The translations under genes were made by a program, and so were the position numbers. Below the pieces are notes generated by a model, which saw only the letters and a program-made list of their open reading frames with translations, ran no database searches and was not told the origin of the DNA. Below, piece after piece: positions 1 through 11,260 of a stretch of DNA of 64,000 nt. Source of the stretch: Coffea arabica (Eukaryota; Streptophyta; Magnoliopsida; Gentianales; Rubiaceae); contig NC_092326.1 of assembly GCF_036785885.1 (NCBI RefSeq), positions 39,022,287 through 39,086,286 on the forward strand, in the 5' to 3' direction. The first letter of the stretch is position 1, and each line of letters begins with the position of its first letter.

Positions 1-78
1 TTGAGGTTTAAATTTATTGCATGGAGTTGATAAAAGTAGCTCATTTTGTCTTCTTTGTTATGTGTTTGTGCTATGTAG

Positions 79-1648
79 ACCCTATATATATTGCTTACCA
101 TGATGAAGAATGGGGCGTACCCGTGCATGATGACAAGTAAGTTGTACCTTCCTTCACTTGGACACACACAAATAGTATATTAATAATCCAAATATGCCAT
201 ATTTATGACTAATTGATTTTTAATATGTTACAGGCTGCTCTTTGAACTTCTAGTATTAACTGGTGCTCAAGTTGGATCAGACTGGACAACCGTCTTGAAG
301 AAGAGGCAAGATTTCAGGTGGGGTTTTTGCCTTCTTTGTCAGAAACACGCCAATTAATTTTCTGACTTAATGAGGTGACAAAACATAAAAAATCCACGTT
401 ATGTGTAGTGAGTTGTATTATTCTGTTCTTTTTTCAGGGATGCTTTTTCAGGGTTTGATGCAGAAATTCTGGCAAACTTTACTGAGAAAAAGATTACTTC
501 AATATGTACTGATTATGGCATAGAATTAAGCCAGCTCAGAGGAGCTGTCGACAACGCTAACAAAATTCTGGAGGTAGCATAAAATACTAATATATTGAAG
601 TTAATCTGATATGATTGTTTATCAGTAGTATTAGCTTTTGAACTGTCTTTTCCGTTCACTTTCTTTCATGCGATTCCTAGCATTGATGCTATTTCATGAT
701 TTGCAAATTCTTATAGATTTTGTTTGGATTGCCACTTTTTTTTTTCAAAAAATTTTTTATATTTTTTATGAACATATTTTTTAATTAACTTTTAATTTCA
801 CGTATATTTACATTACAATACATTTTTTTTTTTACAAAAACTAAAAAATAGATATCCAAATGGGCTCTTACTATTGCTTTTCTTGACATGTTACGGCCAA
901 TCATTTGTAGTTTGGAATATTATTGGATCCACTTATTTAGAATAACCATGTGGAACCACATGCTACAGAACATGAAGGATGGGATATAATGATTCTTGCA
1001 GCACTGAAACCAAGAAACAAACATTTACAAAACTTTAAAATAGTTGCGCTTAAAATTCAACCTTTTCACGTAATAAATTATACTTTTTCTACAATAATCT
1101 CCAAGAGTTTAGGTGAAGATGCCTCCTTAGCCCAAAACAAAAACTAATTGCGAAAGTTTTCTATATACTCGTTTCATTTATTATCGAGTGCATACAAGCA
1201 TATAATGCAAATCGTGTTTTACTGAAATAGAGAGTCTGCTTCCACACAAAATGCCCGGATAGAGAGCCTCTTTCTTTCCTAATAATTATGTGGTGGATGT
1301 CATACTGAGCCTGGATTTATTACCTAATAACTCAATTGCTGCTGTTCTAATTTGTAACAGATCAAGAAGGAATTCGGTTCATTTGACAAGTATCTATGGT
1401 CATTTGTGAATCACAAACCAATTTCTACACAGTATAAATCATGCCTCAAGATCCCCGTGAAGACCTCAAAATCAGAGTCCATCAGCAAAGCCATGGTGAG
1501 GAGGGGATTCAGATATGTTGGCCCTACAGTTATACACTCCTTCATGCAGGCAGCTGGACTTACAAATGACCATTTGATCACCTGCCCAAGACACCTTCAA
1601 TGTCTAGCATTGGCCTCTCAGGGTCCTGCAGTGGCACCTGCCCTATAA
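79..1648 (+). CDS. DNA-3-methyladenine glycosylase I (TAG family), last four exons, 5' partial
   Basis: Base-excision repair enzyme that removes 3-methyladenine from alkylated DNA. Four exons with GT..AG borders can be read: 79-136, 234-317, 438-573 and 1361-1648. They give one continuous frame that ends in TAA at 1646-1648. The first exon carries the family signature YHDEEWGVPVHDD. The second carries GAQVGSDWTTVLKKR, matching the segment that lines the base pocket in bacterial TAG. The last carries LWSFVNHKP, RRGFRYVGPT and NDHLITC, whose His and Cys correspond to zinc ligands of bacterial TAG. The N-terminal exons, where plant members have a basic low-complexity extension and the first zinc Cys, lie upstream of the window. 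A copy of a small MITE sits in the third intron (574-1360). The family is clear; which plant paralogue it is cannot be decided from this part. Confidence 0.92.
720..864. mobile_element. Diverged MITE of the TGTTTGGATTGC family, in an intron
   Basis: This AT-rich stretch of about 145 bp starts with TTGTTTGGATTGCC and ends with GATATCCAAATGGGC, an imperfect terminal inverted repeat. Length and ends match two better copies at 6966-7112 and 32643-32783. It lies in intron 574-1360 of the glycosylase gene. The interior is too degenerate to align by eye, so membership rests on ends and size. Confidence 0.45.
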
Positions 1649-3110
1649 ATTAATCACAACTAGTTAAGCAGTAATTATACCAACAAAAAGTCATGATGAT
1701 TTTAGACAGTAGTCGATTGTCTAACTATACATAGGACCCTTTTAATTTTTGTCTAGTTGTGTTAAGTGTGTCTTTCTATAAGAGAGTTTGGTCATTTAAT
1801 AGGCTATATATGGTGCTTGATAGAATCATGGTTTAGGATGATTATGATGATGAAATAATGCTAATATGAAGGAGGAAGGAATAAAGAAGGGCTGCATTGT
1901 GGTGGGGGCTCAGGAAGCATGTGCATGGTGGGCAGGCAAATGGAAATGGAAAAGGGCATGTGTCGTCTTGTTTGGTGCCTATGGCTTTCATATCCTTGGT
2001 GACCACCAAATTATGGATTGCATTATTCAGCTTGCTTTTTCAGCAGCCTGCTAAGGGCAGCAACTTCAGAGCAAGAATTTCTGGGGCCAGCCCTTCATCT
2101 CCTTTTCTGCCTTGATTCGGATAACAATCATTTTATCTGCTCCTGCTAGATGAAGCCATCTGAAAACAAAAGGAAGAAGAAAGCAAAAACAGATAGCTGA
2201 TATTTGTGTTGCTATCTATACAAGTTTCTGACACATAGGCTACTGTTTGCAAATCTGTATCATACTTTAGTGTGAAGTTTCTTGAGTGGTTGTCTTTTTT
2301 TTTTCTTATTATTTTCTTGATGAACTTTTCTCTCTTCTTATGAGATTGACAATGTGGGTCGGTAGGCTTGTTTGCTCTTTGGATGTGTATCACTTTTCCA
2401 TGAATATTAGAAGCATAAGTTAAGTATCTTCTCCATGTGCTCTCAGCCTTTTTTTTAATTTGTTCTAACCACAATTTCTTCTTTGCATATTCACCACATG
2501 CACTTGATGACTTTTGGGCATAACTTTAACAACAATCGACTGACATATGAAAGGGAATTAGTCGATTGCTTATGGAATCAAGTTAATTGGTGACACAAAT
2601 TTAAAGTACTTCACTTTTTCTCAATTTGCAAGCATCTTATAATTGGATTTTCATTTAGTTTGAACCTTTGAAGTTTCCCGAAGGAAGGAGGATAATGCTT
2701 AAAGACTAGGGGTGTGGAAAGGAAAAAAGATTATTATTACTTGATGGAATTAGGAACAAATGTCACTTTGGTTTCTGTGATTTTATTTGGTGGCTCTAAG
2801 AACTTGACAGATATATAATTTTGTTTGTGCAAGAGGAATAATGGAACTAGTCCTCGTGCGGCTCGTATACTCCAAAAATGAAATATCAACTATAAAAACC
2901 CTTTGTAGGTTTCCTCAGTAGAGGAGAAGTTGGTTAGATTAGACTAGATATACTGTTACGATAAAAAATTTAAAAAAAAAAAAAAAAAAACCCTTTGTCT
3001 CTTTAGGGAATTTTACGACTTATAGTGTCGTGTTAGCAAGTAGCAACTTCTGCCCGAACCCATGAACTGGCCCAGTTGAAATCACGGGTTCTAAATGATC
3101 AATCAAAACT
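1649..3110. other. 3' flank of the glycosylase gene; no gene seen
   Basis: Holds the 3' UTR and downstream spacer. Short open frames at 1866-2115 and 2133-2474 have no recognisable domain and no exon-like partners. A pure A tract lies near 2970-2990. Confidence 0.5.
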
Positions 3111-3376
3111 ATTCCCTCGGTCCCATTGAAAGTTTCACACTTTTCATTTGGAATGTTTCAAAACATTTGTTATGTTAGAAAAGTTAAAGTATCTTTTAGT
3201 CTCTCTTTCTAATATAACTATTCTTTCTAATCATATGCATGTTACCATTCAAATTTAAACTTTGAATTTGTAAGGGTAAAATTGAAAAGAAAAGTACAAA
3301 CATCACAATCAAATAACTATTTTTAAAAAGCTAAATTTTTCAAATATGACTAAATAATAATTGGACGAAAGGAATA
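3111..3376. mobile_element. Stowaway-like MITE (Tc1/mariner type)
   Basis: About 265 bp bounded by TATTCCCTCGGTCCCATTG on the left and, in inverse, TATTCCTTTCGTCCAATTA on the right. This fits the CTCCCTCCGTCCC-type ends of plant Stowaway/mariner MITEs, with a TA at each border. The interior is AT-rich with no coding capacity. Confidence 0.6.
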
Positions 3377-4136
3377 ATTAGTAGCTCGTGAGTCTAGATT
3401 CTTATGCCATTCATTTCCTTCCCACATTTTCGATGTGGGACATTAGTTAGAGTCTCGTTGGAATTGGGCCAATTCATGCTACGAAACCAAAATTGAAGAT
3501 GACGACAGTCTGTGGCAGAAAAGATTCTAATTTTTTTTTCAAACTAACCGTAACGAGCTCCTCAAGTTCAGAAGAGCCGAAGCAAAGTAGGATCTCTAGG
3601 CTGCTCAACTTTGCACTTGTTACCTAGTAGTAGAATTCTTACAGCTTCGTAGCAAAAATGCAATGCTATACTCAGCAGGTGAAGTTTCGAAAAATGGCAT
3701 TTTGCCACTAAAAAAAATTCCATCTGTAAAAAGCAGATGGCATTTTACATCCTGTGATTTCACTTCATCTGAACGGCTCCACAAATTCTGATCTAGAAGG
3801 CTTACCAATTACATAAACCAGCTGACCGGTAAAATTGATGCAACTCAAAATCAAGCGAGTACTTTAGGTGAGAGGTGTTTCTGCTCAACTGCACGCGGTG
3901 ACAGATTATAGCTACGAATTTCATTTTCAGTTGGGAAATATTTTTGGTAAGTAGGTTGAGTTGTGATGATTAAGTCAGGAGTTTTGCCCATGCACATAAT
4001 TTTTCTTTTCCTTTTTTTTTTTTTTCTTTTCAAGTCATTTGGCGTTCAAAGCCGAATTAAACAACCCGTCTATTTGGGTACTCTTTTTATCCGAGTTTAA
4101 CAGTTTATCTAGGTTTAACTAATACTAAAATTGGCT
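3377..4136. other. Intergenic stretch; no gene seen
   Basis: A perfect snRNA-type USE (GTCCCACATCG on the minus strand) is at 3431-3441, but no TATA at the right distance and no snRNA sequence follow it. The short minus-strand frames here look random. Confidence 0.4.
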
Positions 4137-4262
4137 ACAAAGTACAGCTTAGTTGGTAAGACGCTTCACCTGTAATCTCGATAAGTCACGGGTTCTATTT
4201 ATTAAGGGGAGTACGTCAATAATATATGATTCAGTTGAGTATGTTACGAGTTCAATTCTTCT
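4137..4262 (+). repeat. tRNA-like, SINE-related segment
   Basis: Contains a box-A-like TAGCTTAGTTGGTAAGAC followed about 35 bp later by a box-B-like GGGTTCTAT, then a second B-like GAGTTCAATTC. A cloverleaf cannot be completed, so this is a tRNA-derived repeat rather than a tRNA gene. Confidence 0.35.
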
Positions 4263-4677
4263 TTCGAAAAACGAAATTTGATTAATTAAACCTAATCCCA
4301 GAAGTCAATCCAAAAGCCAGCAACTCTTGGATTGCTCCCAGGGACTTAACTACCCAAATCCCAACCCCCCCAAAGCCGATGTGGGATAGAAACCCCGACA
4401 GGGGCCAAGCCCATTGGACCCACTGCTACTAAGCGGTGAAGACCCCCCACAAGCCCAGAGAAAGACGACCCAAGAGGAAGTTTCTTGTCTTTTGCTGATG
4501 CCGACAGGTTACTGCCATTGTTTTTTCTTCTTTCGAGAAACGAAATTTGACTAATTAAATCTAATCCCAGAAGTCAACCCAAAAGCCGGCAACTCTTGGA
4601 TTGCTCCCAGGGACTTAGCTACCCAAATCCCAACCCCCCCAAAATCGATGTGGGATAGAAACCCCGACAGGGGCCAA
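4255..4677. mobile_element. TRIM-like element: two 153-bp direct repeats around 116 bp
   Basis: Repeat copies 4255-4408 and 4525-4677 are nearly identical. Both contain a C7 run and, on the minus strand, ATCCCACATCG, a motif common in LTRs of plant terminal-repeat retrotransposons in miniature. The 116-bp centre has no coding capacity. I see no convincing primer-binding site or flanking 5-bp duplication, so TRIM is an inference from architecture. A simple local duplication is the alternative. Confidence 0.45.
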
Positions 4678-5812
4678 TTCAATAAGAGAATAAGTGAGGA
4701 ACCATTATTGTTGGTTCTTTAAAAAAATTGATTCAGGCCAAAATGACTAATATGTCCCCTTGATCCAGACTATAAGTTATGGTGCCAATGATCTACCGTG
4801 GTGCCGTCAATGCCTTAAAAACGGCTAGAAACTGAAGAATTTTTGGACCTTTCAACAACTCACAAGGCCCAGAGCTGGCGTCCAATCCACCTACCTTGAT
4901 CGATCGGTTGGAAGAAGACGACATCTACTGGATTGCTTCGATGCAATCTTTTCAGAACTCGTGACCCGGTTGAAGCCCAGGTCTACAAATTTTTCAATTT
5001 GACTGTTCTGAGCCAACATATTTGCCCAGCCCAACCAGAGATTGGAAATTGTTGAAAATAAAATATCTTAGTACTTTTTTTTTTTTTTATGGAAAGAAGG
5101 TATTTTAGAGACTCCAAAATTGAGAGATCCTGGGTTTTAATCTCTTTCCCGTTTCTTAAATTTCACTTTTTTTCCTTGCTGAAAAATTTTTTTAAAAAGG
5201 GTATTTAAAAATAAAAAATTTAACTGTGATGTACCCCATTTACACTTGCACCATTAGCTTAAAAAGGGTAGGCGATCCAACATTTACTGAAAATAAAATA
5301 TCATAGAGAAAATAACCAACCTAATAACGAAAGAAAACTAAAAGGATACACAAACACAAAGAAAGAAGAGCCGCTTAGAATGCATGTTTGTGAGCATAAT
5401 AAAATTCAAGCTTCAATAAACTCCCCCCGCTTCTTAAGTTCCACCTCTTCAAAAAAAAAAAAAAAAAAAAAAAGTCAAAAAAAAACTCACAAACTATCTG
5501 CAAAACTTGTTTCAACAAATTGTTGATGCATTTAGCAATTGCTTATGTTCCAAATTCCCCTTTTTTCTGTTTTTCTTAACAAAAGTTTGTCTCCATTGTA
5601 GCAACATTTACAAAAAATACCGATACTATTGAAGGTCTTCCATACTTCCTTCATTTTTTTTTTGTTTGCACAAAATCATGATCTAGACAATTTCTAAATG
5701 TGCACTAAAAACCACAATAATCAAGCGATATTTCTCATTTTTCTTTACAAACAAGGCCTATTCTAAGTTCTGTATTTCAAAAAAAAAAAAAATCACATTG
5801 ATTCCTCAATAT
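4678..5812. other. Intergenic stretch; no gene seen
   Basis: AT-rich spacer with a long A tract near 5450-5472 and other homopolymers. No frame with recognisable content. Confidence 0.4.
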
Positions 5813-6110
5813 AGTCCTTTTTTTTCCCCTTTCGAAAGCATATTATTCTTTTCCCTTTTTTCCCTAAAAAGATCAATAATACTACTCATTTACTTATTTT
5901 TGCATGACTCAAATTCGTGATCTCACAGTTATAAATAAAACGTAGTCCTTTTTTTTTTCCCTTTCGAAAGCATATTATTTTTTTCCCTTTTTTCCCTAAA
6001 AAGATCAATAATACTACTCATTTACTTATTATTTCATGACTTAAATCCGTGATCTCACAGTTATAAATAAAACGTCTTACTTATCGTCGTGATCAAGCAG
6101 ACTATATTGA
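5813..6110 (-). repeat. Tandem duplication of a ~130-bp SINE-like unit
   Basis: The unit starting at 5813 repeats from 5943 with few differences (shared CTTTCGAAAGCATATTATT and GATCAATAATACTACTCATT). Read on the minus strand it has a box-A-like GATAAGTAAGACG and a degenerate box-B-like block, as in tRNA-derived SINEs. The tandem arrangement is seen directly; the SINE label is inference. Confidence 0.5.
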
Positions 6111-6965
6111 TTCCTAAGTACAGTTCTGATTTTTTTTAAAAAAAATTTATTCCCACATTAATCAATATATGTGGTGACAAGCTTGCAATGAATGAAGGTG
6201 ATATGAATCATGAAGGAATTGCTTGTATTATGCGACAGTGATAAAAAGAAATTGACCGTTGTTCCCTCCCCGTCATGGTTAGGTACTCAGGTCTTCAAAG
6301 TTCAAACGATTAACTGTGAAAAAGATTATTACTTATAAACGACCGTGGTTGCTACGGAACCCATGTGAAAGTGGTTCCCACTTCATTCTAATGAGTCAAA
6401 GAGTGGGCCCCCCTTTCTTTCCACCCGCTACAATAGTTTTTGGGCGCGTGGTCTCCATGATTGCCGTATTAAAATGAAATTAAGTTTTCATTGTTATCAT
6501 TATTGAAATTCAAGAACATGTTAATAATGCATCTTTTTTTTTTTGGAAATATTTATATTGATTTGTTAGTTGGCGCACAATAATTTTGCTTCATTTTGGA
6601 TTGAGGAATATTTGGGAAAACAAAGATTGTTGAAAATTTAAAATGAGAAAATGTGTTTAAAATTTTCCAAAAAATAAATTTTTTCAAAAAAGGTGTTTAG
6701 TAAGTACCATTTTTGTGGATTCAAAGATTAATTGCACGGCGTTCATTTATTGTACTTTGAGCTTCCGAGTTTGTACAAAATTCTCTGCTTTCCTGCCACA
6801 TTGCAGCAAAGGGGAGGTGCCCAATTTGCCAAGAGTGGAATCTGAAATTCCGCCCAAATTTGTGGAAGGAAATGAAAGAATACTAGGCAAGACGGCAGAC
6901 GTCAATTGTTTTTTGTTTTTCCACTGTTCAATTCGCAAGGATTTTGGATTATATTCCTGTTTGCT
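6111..6965. other. Intergenic stretch; no gene seen
   Basis: No supported gene. The overlapping frames of 115 and 79 codons near 6715-7062 run into the MITE at 6966 and have no domain. Confidence 0.4.
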
Positions 6966-7112
6966 TAGGTTGTGTTTGGATTGCATTTTTCATGATTTTT
7001 CATGGAAAAAATACTGTAGCGATGTGATGTATGTGAGGGAAAAAGATAATAGGGAAATGTGATCACGGAAAATAACGTAATTTTCTGACGAAAAGTAGCA
7101 ATCCAAACAAGG
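6966..7112. mobile_element. MITE of the TGTTTGGATTGC family, copy A
   Basis: About 147 bp with terminal inverted repeats GTGTTTGGATTGC and GCAATCCAAACAAGG. The interior shares ATTTTTCATGG, GTGATGTATGTGAG and GGGAAATGTG-TCACGGAAAA blocks with copy B at 32643-32783. Non-coding. Superfamily uncertain because no target duplication is clear. Confidence 0.6.
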
Positions 7113-8560
7113 CCTCCCTCCACCCGTCTGTTGAAAGCGTTATGCTTTTAATTTTAGGATATTTCAGAATATTTTTTATATCTTACCAAAATTCAATTTT
7201 TGCAGGCATGTTATGAATCAAACGATGATAGTGTATATAGTGTCAGTGCATATAAGATTTACTCGAATAAAAATTACTTTTTATCTCTTTTTCTAATATT
7301 GTCCTAAACTTTTTATCTATATTGTGCACTAAATTCAAATTTGATATTTAAAATTTTAAGAATAATTTTGAAAATAAATTCACTAACAATAATACTATCA
7401 AGCCATTATTTTTATAAATTTGGTATCTCGGAATGTAACGGATAATTTGAGACAGAGAGAACTAACTTAGATTAGATGAGCCTTCACATTTTACTTTAAT
7501 GTAATGTTATGATTGTTGGAACTTAGAAATATGCTCACTTTTAACTTCTGGTGATGAAGAACACCCAAGATTCTGTCATATCTCTTGGAATTTGCAAAAG
7601 ATAAAATGTGAATAGAACTTAAACATTTTAATTAGAAATAAAATTAGTATTAATATGTATTAATGCATGTACTTTTTTTTTTTTTTTTTTTTGAATAGAT
7701 CATGTATAATTATCTTTGTGGCACTAATGATGGTCCCTTGGAAGGGGTTTTAAACCGTGAGCTTTGGGGTGATGTGATTTTTGGGTATAATATTAACACA
7801 GAAAAGTATTTTTAAGTTAATGCAATTTAATGGGCATTTTTTAAGTGATTTTTGGTCTTAATCCTATAATTAAAGCGTGACTAAGATGTGTTTTATCCCA
7901 TCAAATCCTATCATTAACCAACTTACCATAACATGTGTTGACTATCAAATCCAAATCCAATCTTTTTTTTAATTTAATAAAATGTAAAAATTTTATGATA
8001 TATAAGACCACATTATACTATGGTAAATCTCTCCTACCAAAACAAATATATATATATATATATATATTATGGTAAAACTCTAACATTCTTTAGTGAAAAC
8101 TTACGAATAATAATTTTAATAATAATTTTCTTTTCTTTCTTGATGAGTTTAGAATTTGATCAATATACAATCCCCGACTTCAATATTAACATTGGCGCGG
8201 AGTATTCAATAAAAGTAAGCATGTCAAGCTATCCTTTTTTTTTTTGAAAGAAAATATTCAATCGACACAAAATACCTCCAAAATATTTTATAATTTTCTT
8301 TGATGGCTTTCAAAAATCTAAAAGAGAATATTGGCAAGCATTATTAATATAACTGCTTAAGAATATTAATTTTTGGCCAATGTTAAACGTATTTCACTTT
8401 TACTAATATTATTTGTAATATAGTTTTTATTTATTAGACCATATGATAAAAAAGAATTATTAAAAAAGTGAGGTGCAATTAACATTTATTAGTTAGTGGA
8501 AAGGTCTCATTTATTATTAACATTTATCAAAGATTTTCCGTAGTCAAATTTTCAATACAC
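7113..8560. other. AT-rich intergenic stretch with (TA)n
   Basis: Contains a T run at 7672-7692 and a TA microsatellite at about 8047-8068. No supported gene. Confidence 0.4.
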
Positions 8561-8860
8561 GGAATTTGTTAGTGGAAAGGTCTCATTCTTTTATGCAAAT
8601 TTATTATGAGGACGGCGGCGTAATTTGCATATTTGGTGGGTCGCCGGTGTCTGCGGTCTCCACCGACGGTCAGGTCATGCAAGCAGATGAAAGGAGGGTA
8701 GAATGGGAAATATGGAAGGCCAACAGCAGCTCACAGCTGGAGACTGCGGTATGGGAGACTGGGACTGGGACGGGTAGGCATCGGACAGGCGTCTCCTCAA
8801 CAATTCAACCCATGAAGACTATTCGGCCACACATTTTCCCACGCGTCCCTTCCTAGCAAG
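8561..8860 (+). other. GC-richer island with a 96-codon open frame, no recognised product
   Basis: This stretch is clearly richer in G and C than its flanks and is open from 8566 to 8856. The translation shows no domain, signal peptide or membrane segment, and I see no flanking exons. It could be an old gene fragment or a captured segment. Confidence 0.2.
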
Positions 8861-9083
8861 CCTATCTATTTGCTTTTGCACTGCGGTCCCTGATCCTCCT
8901 CCTTATTACTCTCTCGCACTTCACTCTTTATTATTCTATATTTGTCTGCTATTATAGTTCTTGTTATTACTAATTAAAGTCTCATAGTTTTTGGTACGAG
9001 TTAAAAGAATTTTGGATCCTTTAATTTCTTAATAAAGAAAACATTTTCTTTTTTTTAGGTAAAAAAAACTTCTAATATGAGTA

Positions 9084-9359
9084 AGGATGCATTTGATAAA
9101 ATTGAAATTTGAAAACTAAATTATGAATTCGTTAAGTTATTAAATTGTCAAGTATTAAATCTAATACATTTGAGTGCACGTTACATTCAGTGATAAGTGA
9201 ATAGTTTATCATTTAATTTTGAGAGCTAGTTTTGCCTAGAAATTTTAGTGTCATTTAATTAATTCAGATGTTCAATTTTTTTTTATCAAATAGTTTAAAT
9301 ATGTTAAAATCTGAATCTATTAAAATTAAATGCCGAATTGAATTATCAAACAGGATCTA
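9084..9359. mobile_element. MITE with TTTGATAA-type inverted ends
   Basis: About 275 bp from GGATGCATTTGATAAAATTG to AATTATCAAACAGGATCT; the ends are imperfect inverted copies. The interior is AT-rich and non-coding. Confidence 0.45.
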
Positions 9360-11260
9360 AATATCCTAACAACAATTCGCTATATGCATAAGACTGGCTT
9401 CCAACATAAGTGCATATGCTGAAAACAAGTCTAAATAGATTACCACGAGTATAATAGAAGGATGCATCAGGGTTTAAGCCATGCTAGAGCAGATGTTTCA
9501 ATTATTTTCTCATGAAAAAAGGAATGACATTGTTCGATGTATATATTAATGGAGCCTAGCTCATTTATAGCATTAACTTTACAATTTTTGTTTGATTAGA
9601 TAGAAAAAGAGTATTTGAGTCTATTTGATTCATACGACGCTAATGTAATTATGATCGAATCACGAGCTATGTAGCTAGTAATTTAGGTTCACTTTAATTG
9701 TGATTTTGATAACTTTTGACTTAAGAAAAAAGAAATATTTCTTAGCTATAAAAGAAAAATTTACTTTTTTTTTTTACAAGCGAAAGGTTTTTAATCTAAA
9801 ATTTTCGACATACAACCCCCCTTTCCACCGTATCACCCAACCCTCTCTTCCCCTCCTTGCTACTATTTTTTACGTATTTCATGCACTCCAAAAAAGTAAA
9901 GCACAAAGTGCTTCTGAGTCGTTGCTCGTAGTAACCTTATTCTTATTAGATATGAATGGCATTTTTTCAATAGAGACATCTAACTACCAAAATCATGTAA
10001 TAAAAAGCTTTTTGATTTTATGCGTTTCAAAATTGAATAGCTTGATATACATACACGTAATAAAAAAGAACAGAAAATTTACACAAAATGGAGCTAAAAT
10101 GAATGCAACATGCATATGAACATCAATAGCCTTTTAAAAATTTTAACTTGGTTTTCATCGATTATCATTGGCATGAAGTTTACAAACGTTTTTCATTTAA
10201 GTTCAGCTAATCGAGGAGAAAAAAATATTTCTCAAGTAATTTTCACAAACTTGGCTCTACATTTTTTTTTTGTTTTGAAAACAATCAAATTACAACTAGT
10301 TTTGTGGCACACACTTTTCATATCTTTTGGAATTGGAGATCTATTCAATGATACAATTTTGCTTCTAAGTTACCTTACATCTATCTACACCAATTCTTTA
10401 AAAATCCATGGGTGGCAATGAAAAGCTAGAAAGAAACATAATTGCAAAGACAACCATACACATGATTAAAAAAAAAATCAAAGAAGTAGATGCCAAACAT
10501 CTTATACCAACCAGTCCAAATTATATGCCTAGACTATAGGGACCACAAAACAAAAATTAAACTAGCAATTATATAAAACTAAAAACAAAAGCACAGCCTT
10601 CAATTAATCATAGAGGAGACCACACACAACCTTTTCCCATCCCCAGCAAAAGCAAAACCTTTGTCCAATTTATTTATTCAATTTAATTTTTCTCATTTCT
10701 TAGTCCCTTCCTTTATGAAAAATTACAACACAGCAACAGCACAGCATGGACAATCAATGAAACTCTTCATATCCCCACTTCCCTTTCCTACACACTTCAT
10801 CATACCTTGCACCTTAACTCATTCACTCACCCCATCCCTACCATAATGCCATACCTCTCCAGATTCCCTATGCAAAATACACAAAGCTGATTGCCCAGCA
10901 CTTGCAAGCACAAAACTGAGAGAGAGTCAAAAAAGACAGCAGATTACAGAAGAGAGATAGAGAAAGGAGAGAAGAATTTTGTTGTCTTCTCAACTTCCTT
11001 CCCTCACCCCAGTGTGTGTTCTGTGTGTGTTTGTGTGCAAGGCCCTTAAAAGGCTCAAACACACAAGAACATACAAGAAGCAAAAAGGGTAAAAAAAAAA
11101 CACACACACACACACAGTGGCACACACTGACATAATACTGCATTTTCTTCTTTCTTATCCATCCATCAATCTAGAAAGAAAGTATTAGTGTGGAGTCTTG
11201 GACTCCTCAGCCCCAGACTGACCAATACTACTGCTACAACAAGTTGAGGAAAAAAAGAAA
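9360..11260 (+). promoter_or_regulatory. Upstream region and 5' leader of the GALS-type gene
   Basis: No gene is supported; frames of 139 and 103 codons at 9700-10421 are AT-rich and lack domains. A TATA-like ATTATATAAAAC lies near 10568. From about 10900 the sequence becomes purine-rich and CA-rich (AGAGAGAG at 10918, a (CA)n at 11101-11116), typical of a plant 5' leader. The transcription start cannot be fixed from sequence alone. Confidence 0.35.

Noticed and set aside
3431-3441. USE-like GTCCCACATCG as a sign of another snRNA gene
   Set aside because: No TATA box at 24 or 34 bp and no U1, U2, U4, U5 or U6 sequence follow on the minus strand.
4137-4262. A true tRNA gene
   Set aside because: Box A and B resemble a tRNA but no acceptor or anticodon stem can be completed.
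9700-10421. 139- and 103-codon frames upstream of the GALS-type gene
   Set aside because: Composition reflects translated AT-rich DNA; one opens with TTG-like context, no domains, no splice partners.
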